Origin: Lachnospiraceae bacterium
GTDB taxonomy: Bacteria > Bacillota > Clostridia > Lachnospirales > Lachnospiraceae
Length of the DNA: 64,000 nucleotides
Assembly (NCBI GenBank): GCA_021770245.1
Contig: JAETRI010000037.1
Location: 1-64,000 of the forward strand
Direction: 5' to 3'
This document shows, in pieces, positions 1 to 8,949 of the stretch; the first letter of the stretch is position 1, and the number at the start of each line of letters is the position of its first letter. Below the pieces are notes generated by a model, which searched no databases, was not told the DNA's origin, and saw nothing but the letters and a program-made list of their open reading frames with translations. Position numbers and translations under genes: made by a program.

Positions 1-180
1 GCGTGTGATGATCACAGAGGGGACCCGCTTTCGCTCAGCCAAAAACGCAGCGGTACTAAGCTCGCAAGGGGCGTGCTCGCTAAGTGCCGGCGTTTTTGGA
101 TGGTCCCCTCTGTGATCATCACACGCAGCGGGGACGGGCAGGGGTGCGCAGGGGCCGCAAGGCCATTCATGCGTTTGTCC
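1..180. repeat. Giant palindromic repeat, copy 1 (left arm cut by window edge)
   Basis: Bases 1-25 are the exact reverse complement of 102-126, enclosing a 76-base core (26-101) that itself folds (ccaaaaacgc near 40 against gcgtttttgg near 90). The right arm continues to 180 and ends in a module that recurs elsewhere in the window (ggccattcatgcgtttgtcc, 161-180). The core is nearly identical to that of the copy at 39676-39891, with three differences, but the arms differ between copies while staying self-complementary. No protein-coding content is evident. The rest of the gap up to the MFS gene (181-389) holds a TATAAT at 304-309 with no convincing -35 box. Confidence 0.85.
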
Positions 181-389
181 GGCATTTCTACGCTGTATCC
201 TATAAGTAAAATCTCTTCGGACATTCTGTATGGAAGCAGGGGATTTGCGATATTGTACCATATTTATGCGAATATGTGCAATGATTTAGCAGAGTATATA
301 CGATATAATCCCGTATGAAAGATTACTGCTTACGGGCTTATAAGGTACTCGTCCGAAAAGGAACCATAGCCCTGAAAGGAGATAGGGTA

Positions 390-1577
390 ATGAAGAATAA
401 ATATAACGGAACGCTCATGGCCTGTTTTGTGGGATATATTGTGCAGGCTATCGTCAATAATTTTGTTCCGCTTCTTTTTTTAACTTTCCAGAGGAGCTAC
501 GGGATACCTCTTTCGCAGATTACGCTGCTCGTGACCTTTAATTTCGGGATACAGCTTTTGGTGGATCTTCTTTCTATCGGATTCGTGGATAAGATCGGGT
601 ATCGGGCATCCATGATCATAGCGCATGTTTTTTCTGCGGCCGGCCTGATCCTGCTTACGATTCTGCCGGAAGCGTTAGGTTCTCCTTTTATAGGAATCCT
701 GATCGCGGTTATGGTATATGCCACGGGAGGCGGTCTGCTGGAGGTCCTTGTCAGCCCGGTGGTGGAAGCCTGCCCCTCCGATAATAAGGAGAAGGCGATG
801 AGTATGCTGCATTCCTTTTACTGTTGGGGACATGCAGGGGTGGTGCTTTTTTCGACTCTGTTTTTCTATATGGCCGGCATTGAAAACTGGAAAATATTGG
901 CCTGGGCCTGGGCTCTGGTGCCGGTCTGCAATGCTTTCGTGTTTGCGAAGGTTCCTATTGCTTCTCTGATAGAGGAAGGGGAGAGAGGACTTCGGCTGAA
1001 AGAACTTTTCAGGATCCGGATATTCTGGGTCCTGCTGGTGATGATGGTCTGTGCGGGGGCCAGTGAACAGGCGGTGAGTCAATGGGCTTCGACCTTTGCG
1101 GAAAAGGGCCTGGGGATTTCCAAGACTGCAGGGGATCTGGCCGGGCCGATGGCATTCGCGGTCCTGATGGGTTCCTCCCGGGCGTTTTACGGAAAATACG
1201 GCGATCGGATTAATTTGGATCGATTTATGATTTACAGCAGCAGTCTGTGCATTTTGTCCTATTTAGGAATCGCGTTTCTGCCGCTTCCGCAGATGAGTCT
1301 GCTTGCCTGTGCGGTCTGCGGCCTGTCGGTCGGGATCATGTGGCCGGGAACCTTCAGCAAAGCATCGGCTGCGCTTCCGAGAGGCGGTACGGCTATGTTT
1401 GCACTGCTGGCCTTAGGAGGAGATGTGGGATGCTCCGGGGGCCCTACGGTGGTGGGGCTGGTGTCGGATGCCCTGGGGGATAATTTGAAGATGGGTGTCT
1501 TGGCAGGTATTGTATTTCCGACGCTGCTGTTAGCGGGAATTCTGCTCTGTAAAAAATTAGGGGTGCGGCGGTCGTAA
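390..1577 (+). CDS. MFS transporter
   Basis: A 395-residue polytopic membrane protein with about 12 hydrophobic segments, the usual size for major facilitator superfamily permeases. The start at 390 is chosen because a good ribosome-binding site (gaaaggaga) lies just upstream and the protein then opens with a short basic tail before the first membrane helix. The loop after helix 2 (VDKIGYRAS, with a basic residue following the turn) resembles the MFS motif A region. The overall look is like sugar or drug permeases of the FucP/YbjJ type, but the substrate cannot be read from sequence. The next gene on the same strand is a secreted nuclease, 122 bases downstream. A TATAAT sequence at 304-309 may be its -10 box. 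Family call is firm; substrate is unknown. Confidence 0.85.
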   Translation: MKNKYNGTLMACFVGYIVQAIVNNFVPLLFLTFQRSYGIPLSQITLLVTFNFGIQLLVDLLSIGFVDKIGYRASMIIAHVFSAAGLILLTILPEALGSPFIGILIAVMVYATGGGLLEVLVSPVVEACPSDNKEKAMSMLHSFYCWGHAGVVLFSTLFFYMAGIENWKILAWAWALVPVCNAFVFAKVPIASLIEEGERGLRLKELFRIRIFWVLLVMMVCAGASEQAVSQWASTFAEKGLGISKTAGDLAGPMAFAVLMGSSRAFYGKYGDRINLDRFMIYSSSLCILSYLGIAFLPLPQMSLLACAVCGLSVGIMWPGTFSKASAALPRGGTAMFALLALGGDVGCSGGPTVVGLVSDALGDNLKMGVLAGIVFPTLLLAGILLCKKLGVRRS

Positions 1578-1699
1578 CGGACGGGATTTGTTTTGAAATA
1601 TTTTACGGGGACTTGAAGAAAGTCAAAAAGAAGGGAAAAGGCCGTACCTTTCTCCCTCGAAACGTCGAGACCGGAGATATCGGATAGAGATGAAATGAG

Positions 1700-2623
1700 A
1701 TGAAGCACAAAAAGATACTTTTTATCGGGCTGTTTCTGCTGGCCTTCCTGGCCTGTATGAATCATCTGCCGCAAACGGCTTTGCCGGAAAAAGGGATACA
1801 TAACGGGAATGCGCCGTTATCAAAGGACGAAAGCGGGTTCGCTTTTTCATTTGAGAATATCCCTCCCTACGAGGGGAAAGAGAGCGTTCCGGTCAACGAT
1901 GGCATCCCTTTTTTTACGGACGATGAGTTCACGACAAAGGCCTTTGAGGAATACGGAGATCTGGATGAACTGGGCCGCTGCAAATCCGCTTTTGCCAATG
2001 TGTGCCGGGAGACCATGCCCACACAGGAACGGGAGAGCATCGGTAATGTAAAACCCACCGGCTGGCATACGGTGAAGTATGATGTGATTGCGGACAGATA
2101 TCTTTATAACCGTTGTCATTTGATCGGATATCAGCTTACGGGTGAGAACGATAATGCAGAGAACCTGATTACGGGGACACGATATCTGAATGTGGAGGGA
2201 ATGCTTCCGTGGGAGAATTTGGTGGCGGACTATGTGAAAGAAACGGACAATCATGTCCTCTATCGCGTTACGCCCTTTTTTGAGGGAGATAATCTGCTTG
2301 CCTCCGGCGTTCTGATGGAAGCCTGTTCCGTGGAAGACAGGGGGGAGGGAATCTGCTTTTGCGTATACGGTTATAATGTACAGCCGGGCGTCCTCATCGA
2401 TTACTCCACGGGAGAAAGCTGCCTGGACGAATCCTGGTCCCCGCCAAAGAATATGGAGGATAAAGGATATAATTATGTCCTTAATAACAGTACAAAGAAG
2501 TTCCATTTTCCTTCCTGTTCCAGTGTCCGGGATATGAACGATAAAAATAAAGAATATTACAGCGGAGATCGTAAGAGCCTCGTACAGGCCGGTTACAGTC
2601 CCTGCAGCCGCTGTAAACCATAA
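1700..2623 (+). CDS. Secreted DNA/RNA non-specific endonuclease with zinc-ribbon-like tail
   Basis: A 307-residue protein with an N-terminal hydrophobic signal/anchor (residues about 5-20), so it probably acts outside the membrane. The central part carries the NUC1/EndA-type beta-beta-alpha metal site: RCHLIGYQLTG, with the catalytic His, followed about ten residues on by an ENLITGT stretch containing the metal-binding Asn. These enzymes cleave DNA and RNA with Mg2+. The last 40 residues hold Cys pairs (FHFPSCSSV and PCSRCKP) resembling the Ada/thermonuclease-type metal-binding tail found on secreted nucleases. Likely role is nutrient acquisition or DNA uptake processing; that is inference. 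It is convergent with the GH172 gene 31 bases downstream. Confidence 0.85.
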   Translation: MKHKKILFIGLFLLAFLACMNHLPQTALPEKGIHNGNAPLSKDESGFAFSFENIPPYEGKESVPVNDGIPFFTDDEFTTKAFEEYGDLDELGRCKSAFANVCRETMPTQERESIGNVKPTGWHTVKYDVIADRYLYNRCHLIGYQLTGENDNAENLITGTRYLNVEGMLPWENLVADYVKETDNHVLYRVTPFFEGDNLLASGVLMEACSVEDRGEGICFCVYGYNVQPGVLIDYSTGESCLDESWSPPKNMEDKGYNYVLNNSTKKFHFPSCSSVRDMNDKNKEYYSGDRKSLVQAGYSPCSRCKP

Positions 2624-2654
2624 GCAGATACCGCAGGGACGCCGGGCCTATTTC

Positions 2655-3737
2655 TTACACTATTTCCAGATAATCCTTATCCTGCAGAGCGGGAAACGGA
2701 GCCGCCGGGATGGTTTGGTACCAGAATGCCACAGAAGCGATATCGTCCTGCAGAGGCAGGTATCTCCCCCCTTCCCTCCAGCCGAGTGCCTGTATCGTCA
2801 CCCGCAGACTGCTTTCAAATCGTATAGGATCCGAGATGTGGAAGCGATACATGCCGAATCTCTTCTGGCATTTATACAGCTCGTCCCGGCGGACCTGATA
2901 AAATCCGCTGTAGGGTGTGGAGAAATCCACATAGCTTTTGTGTTCATAGGGATCCTCAAAATCATAGGATCCGCAGAAATAGTCTTCGGTTCCCGTACCG
3001 CAGATGGTAGGATACTCGGTATCGCCGTCTAAGTAGAATTTGATTTCACCCTCTCCCCACCACAGATTGTTGTTCACGCCCCAGGCAAGATAAGTACCGA
3101 CGTAGTGTCCCTTTCCTGTAACGCCGTCCAGAATCGTATAGACTTCTTTATAAGGAAGAGGGTTCACCCTGCGAAACTGTGCATGGAAATAGGCGGCATC
3201 CTCGGGAACCTCGGTTAACGTATAGTCGATTTGATAGTAATAAACGGCATCCTCTTCCGCGCGGTTTTCCAATGTGATCCGACACCGTTTGCGAAAGGGC
3301 ATGGTCCAATAGCAGTTGAGTGCACTGCCGGGATTTACGCATACGGCCAGGGTGGAAATCTGGAAGTATTCTCCCCATCCGTTGCAGAAGAAATCGCCCA
3401 CCGGGCACTCGACCGAAGGAGATTCCTGATCATCCCAGTAAAATCGGATGATCGTGTTCCTCCATTTCCCGGTGGGTGTCATCCAGATATGCTGGATTGC
3501 GCCGGGACCTTCGATGCTGGCGATCTCAAAGGTTTCTCCGGGGCTCACATGAATATAAGGATTCACCTTCCAGCCCTTTCCCAGATCCCGGGCCGCATTC
3601 TTGGCAGAACCGTTTTCCAGTTCACACGTACCGCCCTTTCCCTTTTCTCCGGTATAGTTTTCCGGGCTGATGGATCGGGTTATGGCATTTGAAAGCAGAT
3701 GCAGATTGCCGATGTGATTTGACAGACCGTTGTACAT
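2655..3737 (-). CDS. GH172 (DUF2961) family glycoside hydrolase
   Basis: A 360-residue protein of the DUF2961 family, now GH172, whose characterised members act on fructofuranose/arabinofuranose linkages (difructose-anhydride synthase, alpha-D-arabinofuranosidase type). Family hallmarks visible are the GPGAIQHIWMT strand near the N-terminus, the VECPVGDFF stretch and the highly conserved GTGTEDYFCGSY motif that carries an essential Glu. No signal peptide is seen, so it should be cytoplasmic. The start at 3737 follows an excellent GGGAGG site; the longer upstream reading frame lacks one. It diverges from the araB-uxaA-uxaB genes and has its own consensus promoter (3784-3811), which suggests shared control with pectin-sugar catabolism. 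Exact substrate is uncertain. Confidence 0.85.
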   Translation of the reverse strand: MYNGLSNHIGNLHLLSNAITRSISPENYTGEKGKGGTCELENGSAKNAARDLGKGWKVNPYIHVSPGETFEIASIEGPGAIQHIWMTPTGKWRNTIIRFYWDDQESPSVECPVGDFFCNGWGEYFQISTLAVCVNPGSALNCYWTMPFRKRCRITLENRAEEDAVYYYQIDYTLTEVPEDAAYFHAQFRRVNPLPYKEVYTILDGVTGKGHYVGTYLAWGVNNNLWWGEGEIKFYLDGDTEYPTICGTGTEDYFCGSYDFEDPYEHKSYVDFSTPYSGFYQVRRDELYKCQKRFGMYRFHISDPIRFESSLRVTIQALGWREGGRYLPLQDDIASVAFWYQTIPAAPFPALQDKDYLEIV

Positions 3738-3783
3738 GTTGCGGTACCTCCCTGTATGATATCGATGTCCTGGTTGTAAAACC

Positions 3784-3811
3784 ATTATAGGAAGAGGGAA
3801 AATTATGTCAA
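3784..3811 (-). promoter_or_regulatory. Sigma-A promoter for GH172 gene
   Basis: Read on the minus strand: TTGACA (3811-3806), 16-base spacer, TATAAT (3789-3784). Both boxes are perfect consensus. Transcription would start near 3777 and give a leader of about 40 nt. Confidence 0.75.
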
Positions 3812-3956
3812 CACTTTTTGCAATTATTTTATCTATTTGTGCAGATCGGACGTGACGGTTCAGATATCCTGCAGGCTCCCGGACGCCGGGGCGCACAGGA
3901 AGGATCCTGCGGGGTCCGTGCACCGTTATGATTGGATTGATACAGTTTTCGAATAT

Positions 3957-3991
3957 TTGACAGGGATTAGCACGCATGTTATAGTTACATG
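3957..3991 (+). promoter_or_regulatory. Sigma-A promoter of the uronate operon with overlapping dyad
   Basis: TTGACA (3957-3962), 17-base spacer, TATAGT (3980-3985). A small inverted repeat (catgt 3975-3979, acatg 3987-3991) straddles the -10 box and could be an operator for a repressor of the downstream uxa genes. That role is inferred only from position. Confidence 0.7.
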
Positions 3992-4001
3992 AAAATGGGA
4001 G

Positions 4002-4017
4002 GCCGCCAGACGGCGGC
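4002..4017 (+). promoter_or_regulatory. GCCGCC/GGCGGC leader hairpin before araB-like gene
   Basis: gccgcc-agac-ggcggc, a 6-bp all-GC stem with a 4-base loop, lies directly upstream of the aaggggaaaaatg start region and has no U-tract. It is one of a family of hairpin-plus-Shine-Dalgarno modules in this window. Confidence 0.6.
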
Positions 4018-4032
4018 AGAATAAGGGGAAAA

Positions 4033-5706
4033 ATGAAGGGAACATATTGTATCGGACTGGATTACGGCACTCAGTCGGGGCGAGCCGTATTGGTGGATTT
4101 GAAAACGGGCCGGGTTGCAGCCCAGGCCGTAAAGCCGTATACCCATGGGGTTATGGACGAGTATCTTCCGGGCGGATTGATTCGCCTGCCCATGGATTGG
4201 GCGCTGCAGCATCCGCAGGACTATTTGGAGGTAATCGAATATACCGTACCGGAGGTATTGCGGGAAGCGGGTGTAGGAGGGGAAGAGGTGGTCGGGATTG
4301 CCAACGATTTTACCGCGAGCACCCTTCTTCCGGTGAAGAGGGACGGGACGCCTTTATGCTTTCTTTCGGCCTATAGAGACAATCCCCATGCCTATGTAAA
4401 GCTCTGGAAGCATCATGCGGCGCAGCGGGAGGCGGAGGAGATCACGAGGCTGGCTAAAGAGCGGGGAGAAGAGTTTCTGACCCGGTACGGAGGAACGGTC
4501 TCCTCGGAATGGTTTCTGCCAAAGGTGTGGCAGATCCTGAGGGAGGATCCAAAGCTGTACCGGGAGGCGGATCGTATCCTGGAGGCGGGAGACTGGGTGA
4601 ACTGGATGCTGACCGGAGAGGAGAGGCGCAGCAGCTGTCACGCGCTCTATAAAGCGGTCTGGAGCGAGAAGGATGGATATCCTTCCCGGGAATTCTTAAG
4701 ACAGCTGGATCCGGGGCTGGAAAATCTGGTGGAAGAGAAGCTGGGAACCCGGATTTATCCTCTAGGAGGCAGGGCCGGCGCTCTGAGCCGGGAATGGGCC
4801 GAGAAAACGGGACTTAGGGAAGGAACCGCCGTGGGGATCGGCGTGGTGGATGCCCATGCCGGGATACCGGGAACAGGAATTACGGGTCCGGGGAAACTTT
4901 TGATGATTATGGGAACCTCCACCTGCCACATCCTGCTGGGAGAAACGCAGGAGGAAGTACCGGGTATGTGCGGAGTGGCCAAGGACGGCATCCTGCCCGG
5001 GTTCTTCGCCTATGAGGCAGGACAGGCCTGCGTGGGGGATCACTTCGACTGGCTTGTGAAGAACTGCATTCCGGAAGAATATGAAAGGGAAGCCCGGGAA
5101 AAAGGAATAAGCCTCCATCAGCTTCTCACAAAGAAGGCGGCAGGACAAAAACCGGGAGAAAGCGGCCTGTTGGCTCTGGATTGGTGGAACGGGAACCGTA
5201 CGCCTTATGTGGATTATGACCTTACGGGAATGATATTGGGAATGACCCTTACCACCAGACCGGAAGAGATGTACCGCGCCCTGATCGAGGCCACGGCATA
5301 TGGGGCAAACCATGTGATCGAAACCTTTGAAAAGGCGGGCGTTACCATTAAGGAGCTCTATGCCTGCGGAGGGATTGCGGAAAAGAATCCCATGATGATG
5401 CAGATTTATGCGGATGTGACCGGACGGGAAATCCGCATTTCGGCTTCAGACCAGACGCCTGCCCTGGGCGCCGCCATGTTTGCGGCGGTAGCGGCAGGGA
5501 AAGAGAACGGAGGATATGATACCATATTTGAGGCTGCCCGGGCCATGGGACGGGTGAAGGAGGAAACTTACCGCCCTATAGCCGAAAACGAGAAGGTCTA
5601 TCATGGCCTTTATGAAGAATATAAAAGATTGTGCGAATACTTTGCCAGGGAAAACGATGTGATGAAGAAACTGAAAGGGTGGAAAAAGGGATGCGGGAAT
5701 TCGTGA
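4033..5706 (+). CDS. araB: FGGY-family carbohydrate kinase, ribulokinase type
   Basis: A 557-residue sugar kinase of the length typical of L-ribulokinase, which phosphorylates L-ribulose to L-ribulose-5-phosphate. The N-terminal phosphate-binding motif GLDYGTQSGRAVL (residues 8-20) and the long ribulokinase-type N-terminal lobe are present. The C-terminal FGGY region YACGGIAEKNP lies around residues 444-454. The start follows AAGGGG five bases upstream. It overlaps the next gene (uxaA) by 16 bases and is first in an operon with uxaA and uxaB driven from 3957. Araban and pectin breakdown release both arabinose and galacturonate, so co-regulation is plausible, but araA/araD are not in the window. 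It could instead act on another ketose; specificity is an inference from family. Confidence 0.82.
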   Translation: MKGTYCIGLDYGTQSGRAVLVDLKTGRVAAQAVKPYTHGVMDEYLPGGLIRLPMDWALQHPQDYLEVIEYTVPEVLREAGVGGEEVVGIANDFTASTLLPVKRDGTPLCFLSAYRDNPHAYVKLWKHHAAQREAEEITRLAKERGEEFLTRYGGTVSSEWFLPKVWQILREDPKLYREADRILEAGDWVNWMLTGEERRSSCHALYKAVWSEKDGYPSREFLRQLDPGLENLVEEKLGTRIYPLGGRAGALSREWAEKTGLREGTAVGIGVVDAHAGIPGTGITGPGKLLMIMGTSTCHILLGETQEEVPGMCGVAKDGILPGFFAYEAGQACVGDHFDWLVKNCIPEEYEREAREKGISLHQLLTKKAAGQKPGESGLLALDWWNGNRTPYVDYDLTGMILGMTLTTRPEEMYRALIEATAYGANHVIETFEKAGVTIKELYACGGIAEKNPMMMQIYADVTGREIRISASDQTPALGAAMFAAVAAGKENGGYDTIFEAARAMGRVKEETYRPIAENEKVYHGLYEEYKRLCEYFARENDVMKKLKGWKKGCGNS

Positions 5707-7175
5707 AGATCCGCAGGGACGATACGGTGGCGGTGGCGCTCAAGCCCCTTTTTGCCGGGCGTGTTCTGGATGTGGACGGGACGAGGATCCGACTGATGGA
5801 GGAAATCCCTCAGGGGCATAAATTCGCTCTGTGCAGGATCGGGGAAGGGGAGGCCGTGATCAAATACGGCTCGCCCATCGGGTTTGCGACGGCACAGATC
5901 GCCCCGGGGGAATGGGTTCATACCCATAATCTGCGCACCGGCCTGGGGGAGATCGGCGCCTATCGGTATCATCCGGGACCGGCAGGGGAGAGGCAGCAGG
6001 AACGGACGGAGTTCTTTTGGGGGTATCGCAGGCCAGACGGCCGTGCCGCCGTGCGCAACGAGATCTGGATCATTCCCACGGTGGGATGTGTGAACGATAT
6101 CGCTTCCGCCATCGAAAGACGGTGTCAGGACTGTCTGCAGGGAACGGTTGAAGCCATAGCCGCATTTCCCCATCCCTACGGCTGCTCCCAGATGGGGGAC
6201 GACCAGGAAAATACCCGCCGGATTCTGGCGGATCTGGTCAATCACCCCAATGCGGGAGGCGTGCTGGTTCTGGGATTGGGCTGTGAAAACAGCAATATCG
6301 ATGTGCTGAAGGGATACATTGGGACATACGACGAAAACCGGGTAAAATTTCTCGTCTGTCAGGAATCGGAAGATGAGTTGGAGGACGGGGTACGGCTCGT
6401 TCATGAGCTGGCAGCCTATGCGGGACGGTTTCGGCGGGAAAGGATTTCCGCCGGGGAACTGATCATCGGCTTGAAATGCGGCGGGTCGGACGGTCTGTCC
6501 GGCATCACGGCCAATCCTGTGGTGGGAATCTTTTCGGATCTGCTCGTCGCACAGGGCGGCACCACGATCTTAACCGAGGTGCCGGAAATGTTCGGTGCGG
6601 AGACGCTTCTGATGGACCGGTGTGCAAATGAGGGCGTGTTTGATCAAACGGTATCGATGATTAACGATTACAAACGTTTTTACGGCAGCCATGGCCTGCC
6701 CGTCTATGAGAACCCCTCGCCCGGGAACAAGAAAGGCGGCATCTCAACCCTGGAGGATAAATCCCTGGGGTGCGTCCAGAAGTCCGGTTTCGCGCCGGTC
6801 GAAGGGGTTCTGTCTTATGGGGAGCGGGTTACGAAGAGGGGGCTGCATCTTCTGGCGGCCCCGGGCAATGACCTGGTGGCGTCCACGGCTCTGGCGGCTT
6901 CCGGAGCCCATATGGTACTGTTCACCACGGGGAGGGGGACGCCCTTTGCAGCGCCCGTACCTACGGTGAAGATTTCCAGCAATACCGCCTTGTATGAACA
7001 TAAAAGGAATTGGATCGATTTCAACTGCGGTTCCATGACGGAAGGGAAGGACTCAGGCGGACTGGGAGAAGAGCTGTTTAGGTATGTGTTGGAGGCGGCT
7101 TCCGGCAAAAGGGTAAAATCGGAGGAAGCCGGGTTCCATGATATGGCGATTTTCAGGCAGGGGGTGACGCTTTAA
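5691..7175 (+). CDS. uxaA: Altronate dehydratase
   Basis: A 494-residue full-length UxaA, which dehydrates D-altronate to 2-keto-3-deoxygluconate. It has the N-terminal SAF domain (about residues 10-90), then the large catalytic part that opens at YRRPDGRAAVRNE (about 110) and includes the family motif KCGGSDGLSG (about 262). The start inside the 3' end of the kinase gene is preferred because the SAF domain begins there; an upstream in-frame start would add only unrelated residues. Translation is probably coupled to the kinase gene, with uxaB following after 3 bases. Together with UxaB, Eda and KdgK it forms the galacturonate branch. Confidence 0.93.
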   Translation: MREFVKIRRDDTVAVALKPLFAGRVLDVDGTRIRLMEEIPQGHKFALCRIGEGEAVIKYGSPIGFATAQIAPGEWVHTHNLRTGLGEIGAYRYHPGPAGERQQERTEFFWGYRRPDGRAAVRNEIWIIPTVGCVNDIASAIERRCQDCLQGTVEAIAAFPHPYGCSQMGDDQENTRRILADLVNHPNAGGVLVLGLGCENSNIDVLKGYIGTYDENRVKFLVCQESEDELEDGVRLVHELAAYAGRFRRERISAGELIIGLKCGGSDGLSGITANPVVGIFSDLLVAQGGTTILTEVPEMFGAETLLMDRCANEGVFDQTVSMINDYKRFYGSHGLPVYENPSPGNKKGGISTLEDKSLGCVQKSGFAPVEGVLSYGERVTKRGLHLLAAPGNDLVASTALAASGAHMVLFTTGRGTPFAAPVPTVKISSNTALYEHKRNWIDFNCGSMTEGKDSGGLGEELFRYVLEAASGKRVKSEEAGFHDMAIFRQGVTL

Positions 7176-7178
7176 TTT

Positions 7179-8687
7179 ATGAAAAAACTATCCTATGAAA
7201 CCCTGAACCGGCAGGGATATGACGGTTTCCTTCTGCAGGACGCGCCGGAACGGATCCTGCAGTTCGGAGAGGGAAATTTCCTGAGGGCCTTTGCGGACTA
7301 TTTTGTGGACGTGATGAATGAAAAATGCGGTTTTTGCTCCAAGGTAGCGATCGTCCAGCCCACGGGAAGAAATGCGCAGACGCGCGACCGCCTGAACGCG
7401 CAGGAGGGATTGTATACCTTTTTGACCAGAGGGAAGTCGGGCGGCAGAAAGGTGGATGAATCCCGGATTATTTCCTGCGTCAGCCGCTGTCTGGACCCGG
7501 TCGGCGAATACGACAGTTATATGGCATGTGCCCGGAACCCGGCTCTTCGTTTTATTATCAGCAATACCACGGAAGCCGGGATCCGATATGACCCCGCCTG
7601 CCGGTTCACCGATCGGCCCGCATCCAGCTTTCCGGGAAAACTGGTCCAGTTCTTGTACGCCAGATATCGGGAATTTGGCCGGGGAAAGGGGAAAGGCCTG
7701 ATCCTCCTGCCCTGTGAGCTGATCGACGACAACGGGAATACATTAAAAAAATATGTCCTGAGGTATGCGGCGCAATGGGAGCTTGAGGAAGGATTTGTCA
7801 GGTGGCTGGAGGAAGAAAACCTGTTCTGCTCCACGCTGGTGGACCGTATCGTGACCGGTTATCCCCGGGAGGAGGCATCCGCGCTGCAGGAGAAGCTGGG
7901 CTATGAAGACGGTATGATGGACGCGGGAGAGGTGTACGCGTTCTGGGCGATTGAAGGACCGGAAAGCCTGAAGGAGGAACTGCCCTTTGAAAAAGCCGGT
8001 CTCCCGGTTCTGGTCACGGACGATTATGCGCCCTATAAACAGCGGAAGGTACGGATCCTGAACGGGGCCCACACATCCATGGTGCTGGGCGCTTATCTGG
8101 CAGGGCAGGATATCGTGCGCGGCTGTATGGAGGATGAGACGATCCGGGGCTTTATGAGCCGAGCCGTATACGAAGAAATTATTCCTGCCATGGGGCTGCC
8201 CGGAGAGGGGCTTCGGGAGTTCGCGGATGCGGTGACGGATCGCTTCGGCAATCCGTTCATAGATCATGAGCTTTTGTCCATTTCTTTGAACTCCACCTCA
8301 AAATGGAGGGAAAGGGTTCTGCCCTCCCTGAAGGGATATGCGGAAAAATATGGGAAACTGCCCGGATGCCTGACCGCTTCCCTGGCCTTTTATCTGGCCT
8401 TTTACCGAAATGCCCATCCGGAAGGGGACGGATATTTTGGAGAGGGAGGCGGCCGGAAATATCCGCTTGCGGACGAGGGACGGATCCTGGAATTTTTTGA
8501 TACCCACAGGGAAGACAATACGACGGATTTTACCCGGGCGGCGCTGTCCAATACAGAATTCTGGGGAGAAGATTTAACCAGGATCGAAGGGCTGGAGAAA
8601 GCGGTGTCGGCCGATCTGGAGCTGATCGGAACAAGAGGGACGTACGAATTGATGAAGGAGTGTGTAAAACACACGACAAACGTATGA
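7179..8687 (+). CDS. uxaB: Tagaturonate reductase
   Basis: A 502-residue member of the mannitol dehydrogenase/polyol long-chain dehydrogenase family. It interconverts D-tagaturonate and D-altronate with NAD(H). The N-terminal Rossmann motif ILQFGEGNFLRAF (residues about 25-37) is characteristic of UxaB/UxuB enzymes, and the catalytic-domain motif ILNGAHTSMV sits near residue 290. UxaB rather than UxuB is chosen because uxaA (altronate, not mannonate, dehydratase) is directly upstream with only 3 bases between. The gene for the first enzyme of the pathway, uronate isomerase uxaC, is not in the window. Confidence 0.92.
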   Translation: MKKLSYETLNRQGYDGFLLQDAPERILQFGEGNFLRAFADYFVDVMNEKCGFCSKVAIVQPTGRNAQTRDRLNAQEGLYTFLTRGKSGGRKVDESRIISCVSRCLDPVGEYDSYMACARNPALRFIISNTTEAGIRYDPACRFTDRPASSFPGKLVQFLYARYREFGRGKGKGLILLPCELIDDNGNTLKKYVLRYAAQWELEEGFVRWLEEENLFCSTLVDRIVTGYPREEASALQEKLGYEDGMMDAGEVYAFWAIEGPESLKEELPFEKAGLPVLVTDDYAPYKQRKVRILNGAHTSMVLGAYLAGQDIVRGCMEDETIRGFMSRAVYEEIIPAMGLPGEGLREFADAVTDRFGNPFIDHELLSISLNSTSKWRERVLPSLKGYAEKYGKLPGCLTASLAFYLAFYRNAHPEGDGYFGEGGGRKYPLADEGRILEFFDTHREDNTTDFTRAALSNTEFWGEDLTRIEGLEKAVSADLELIGTRGTYELMKECVKHTTNV

Positions 8688-8713
8688 GAATGGTTTCGCG
8701 TCTTCGCGTTTAC

Positions 8714-8737
8714 CCCTGCGTCGGTTCTGACGCAGGG
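8714..8737 (+). terminator. Stem-loop after uxaB (no clear U-tract)
   Basis: ccctgcgtc-ggttct-gacgcaggg gives a 9-bp perfect stem 26 bases after the uxaB stop. It is followed by ataaaaat rather than a run of T, so it may be a weak terminator or an mRNA 3'-end stabiliser. Confidence 0.45.
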
Positions 8738-8787
8738 ATAAAAATAACATCTGACAAATAAAATACAGATATAGGAAAACATAATAC

Positions 8788-8817
8788 TTGCGTAAAACGG
8801 ACGTTATGCAATAAAAT
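8788..8817 (+). promoter_or_regulatory. Possible promoter for eda-kdgK
   Basis: TTGCGT (8788-8793), 18-base spacer, TAAAAT (8812-8817). It sits in the 262-base gap between uxaB and eda, which otherwise holds only the uxaB stem-loop. Confidence 0.4.
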
Positions 8818-8949
8818 AATACCATACGGCCGGGGTATGTCCTGTGTAAGCCGGTACGGATCCGTCAGGTTCCGTTCGGCGGGGATCTATGGCCCGGTGC
8901 TGGAGCAATAAAAGACCGGTTAAACCGAAAAAGAGGATGGAGGTTAATC

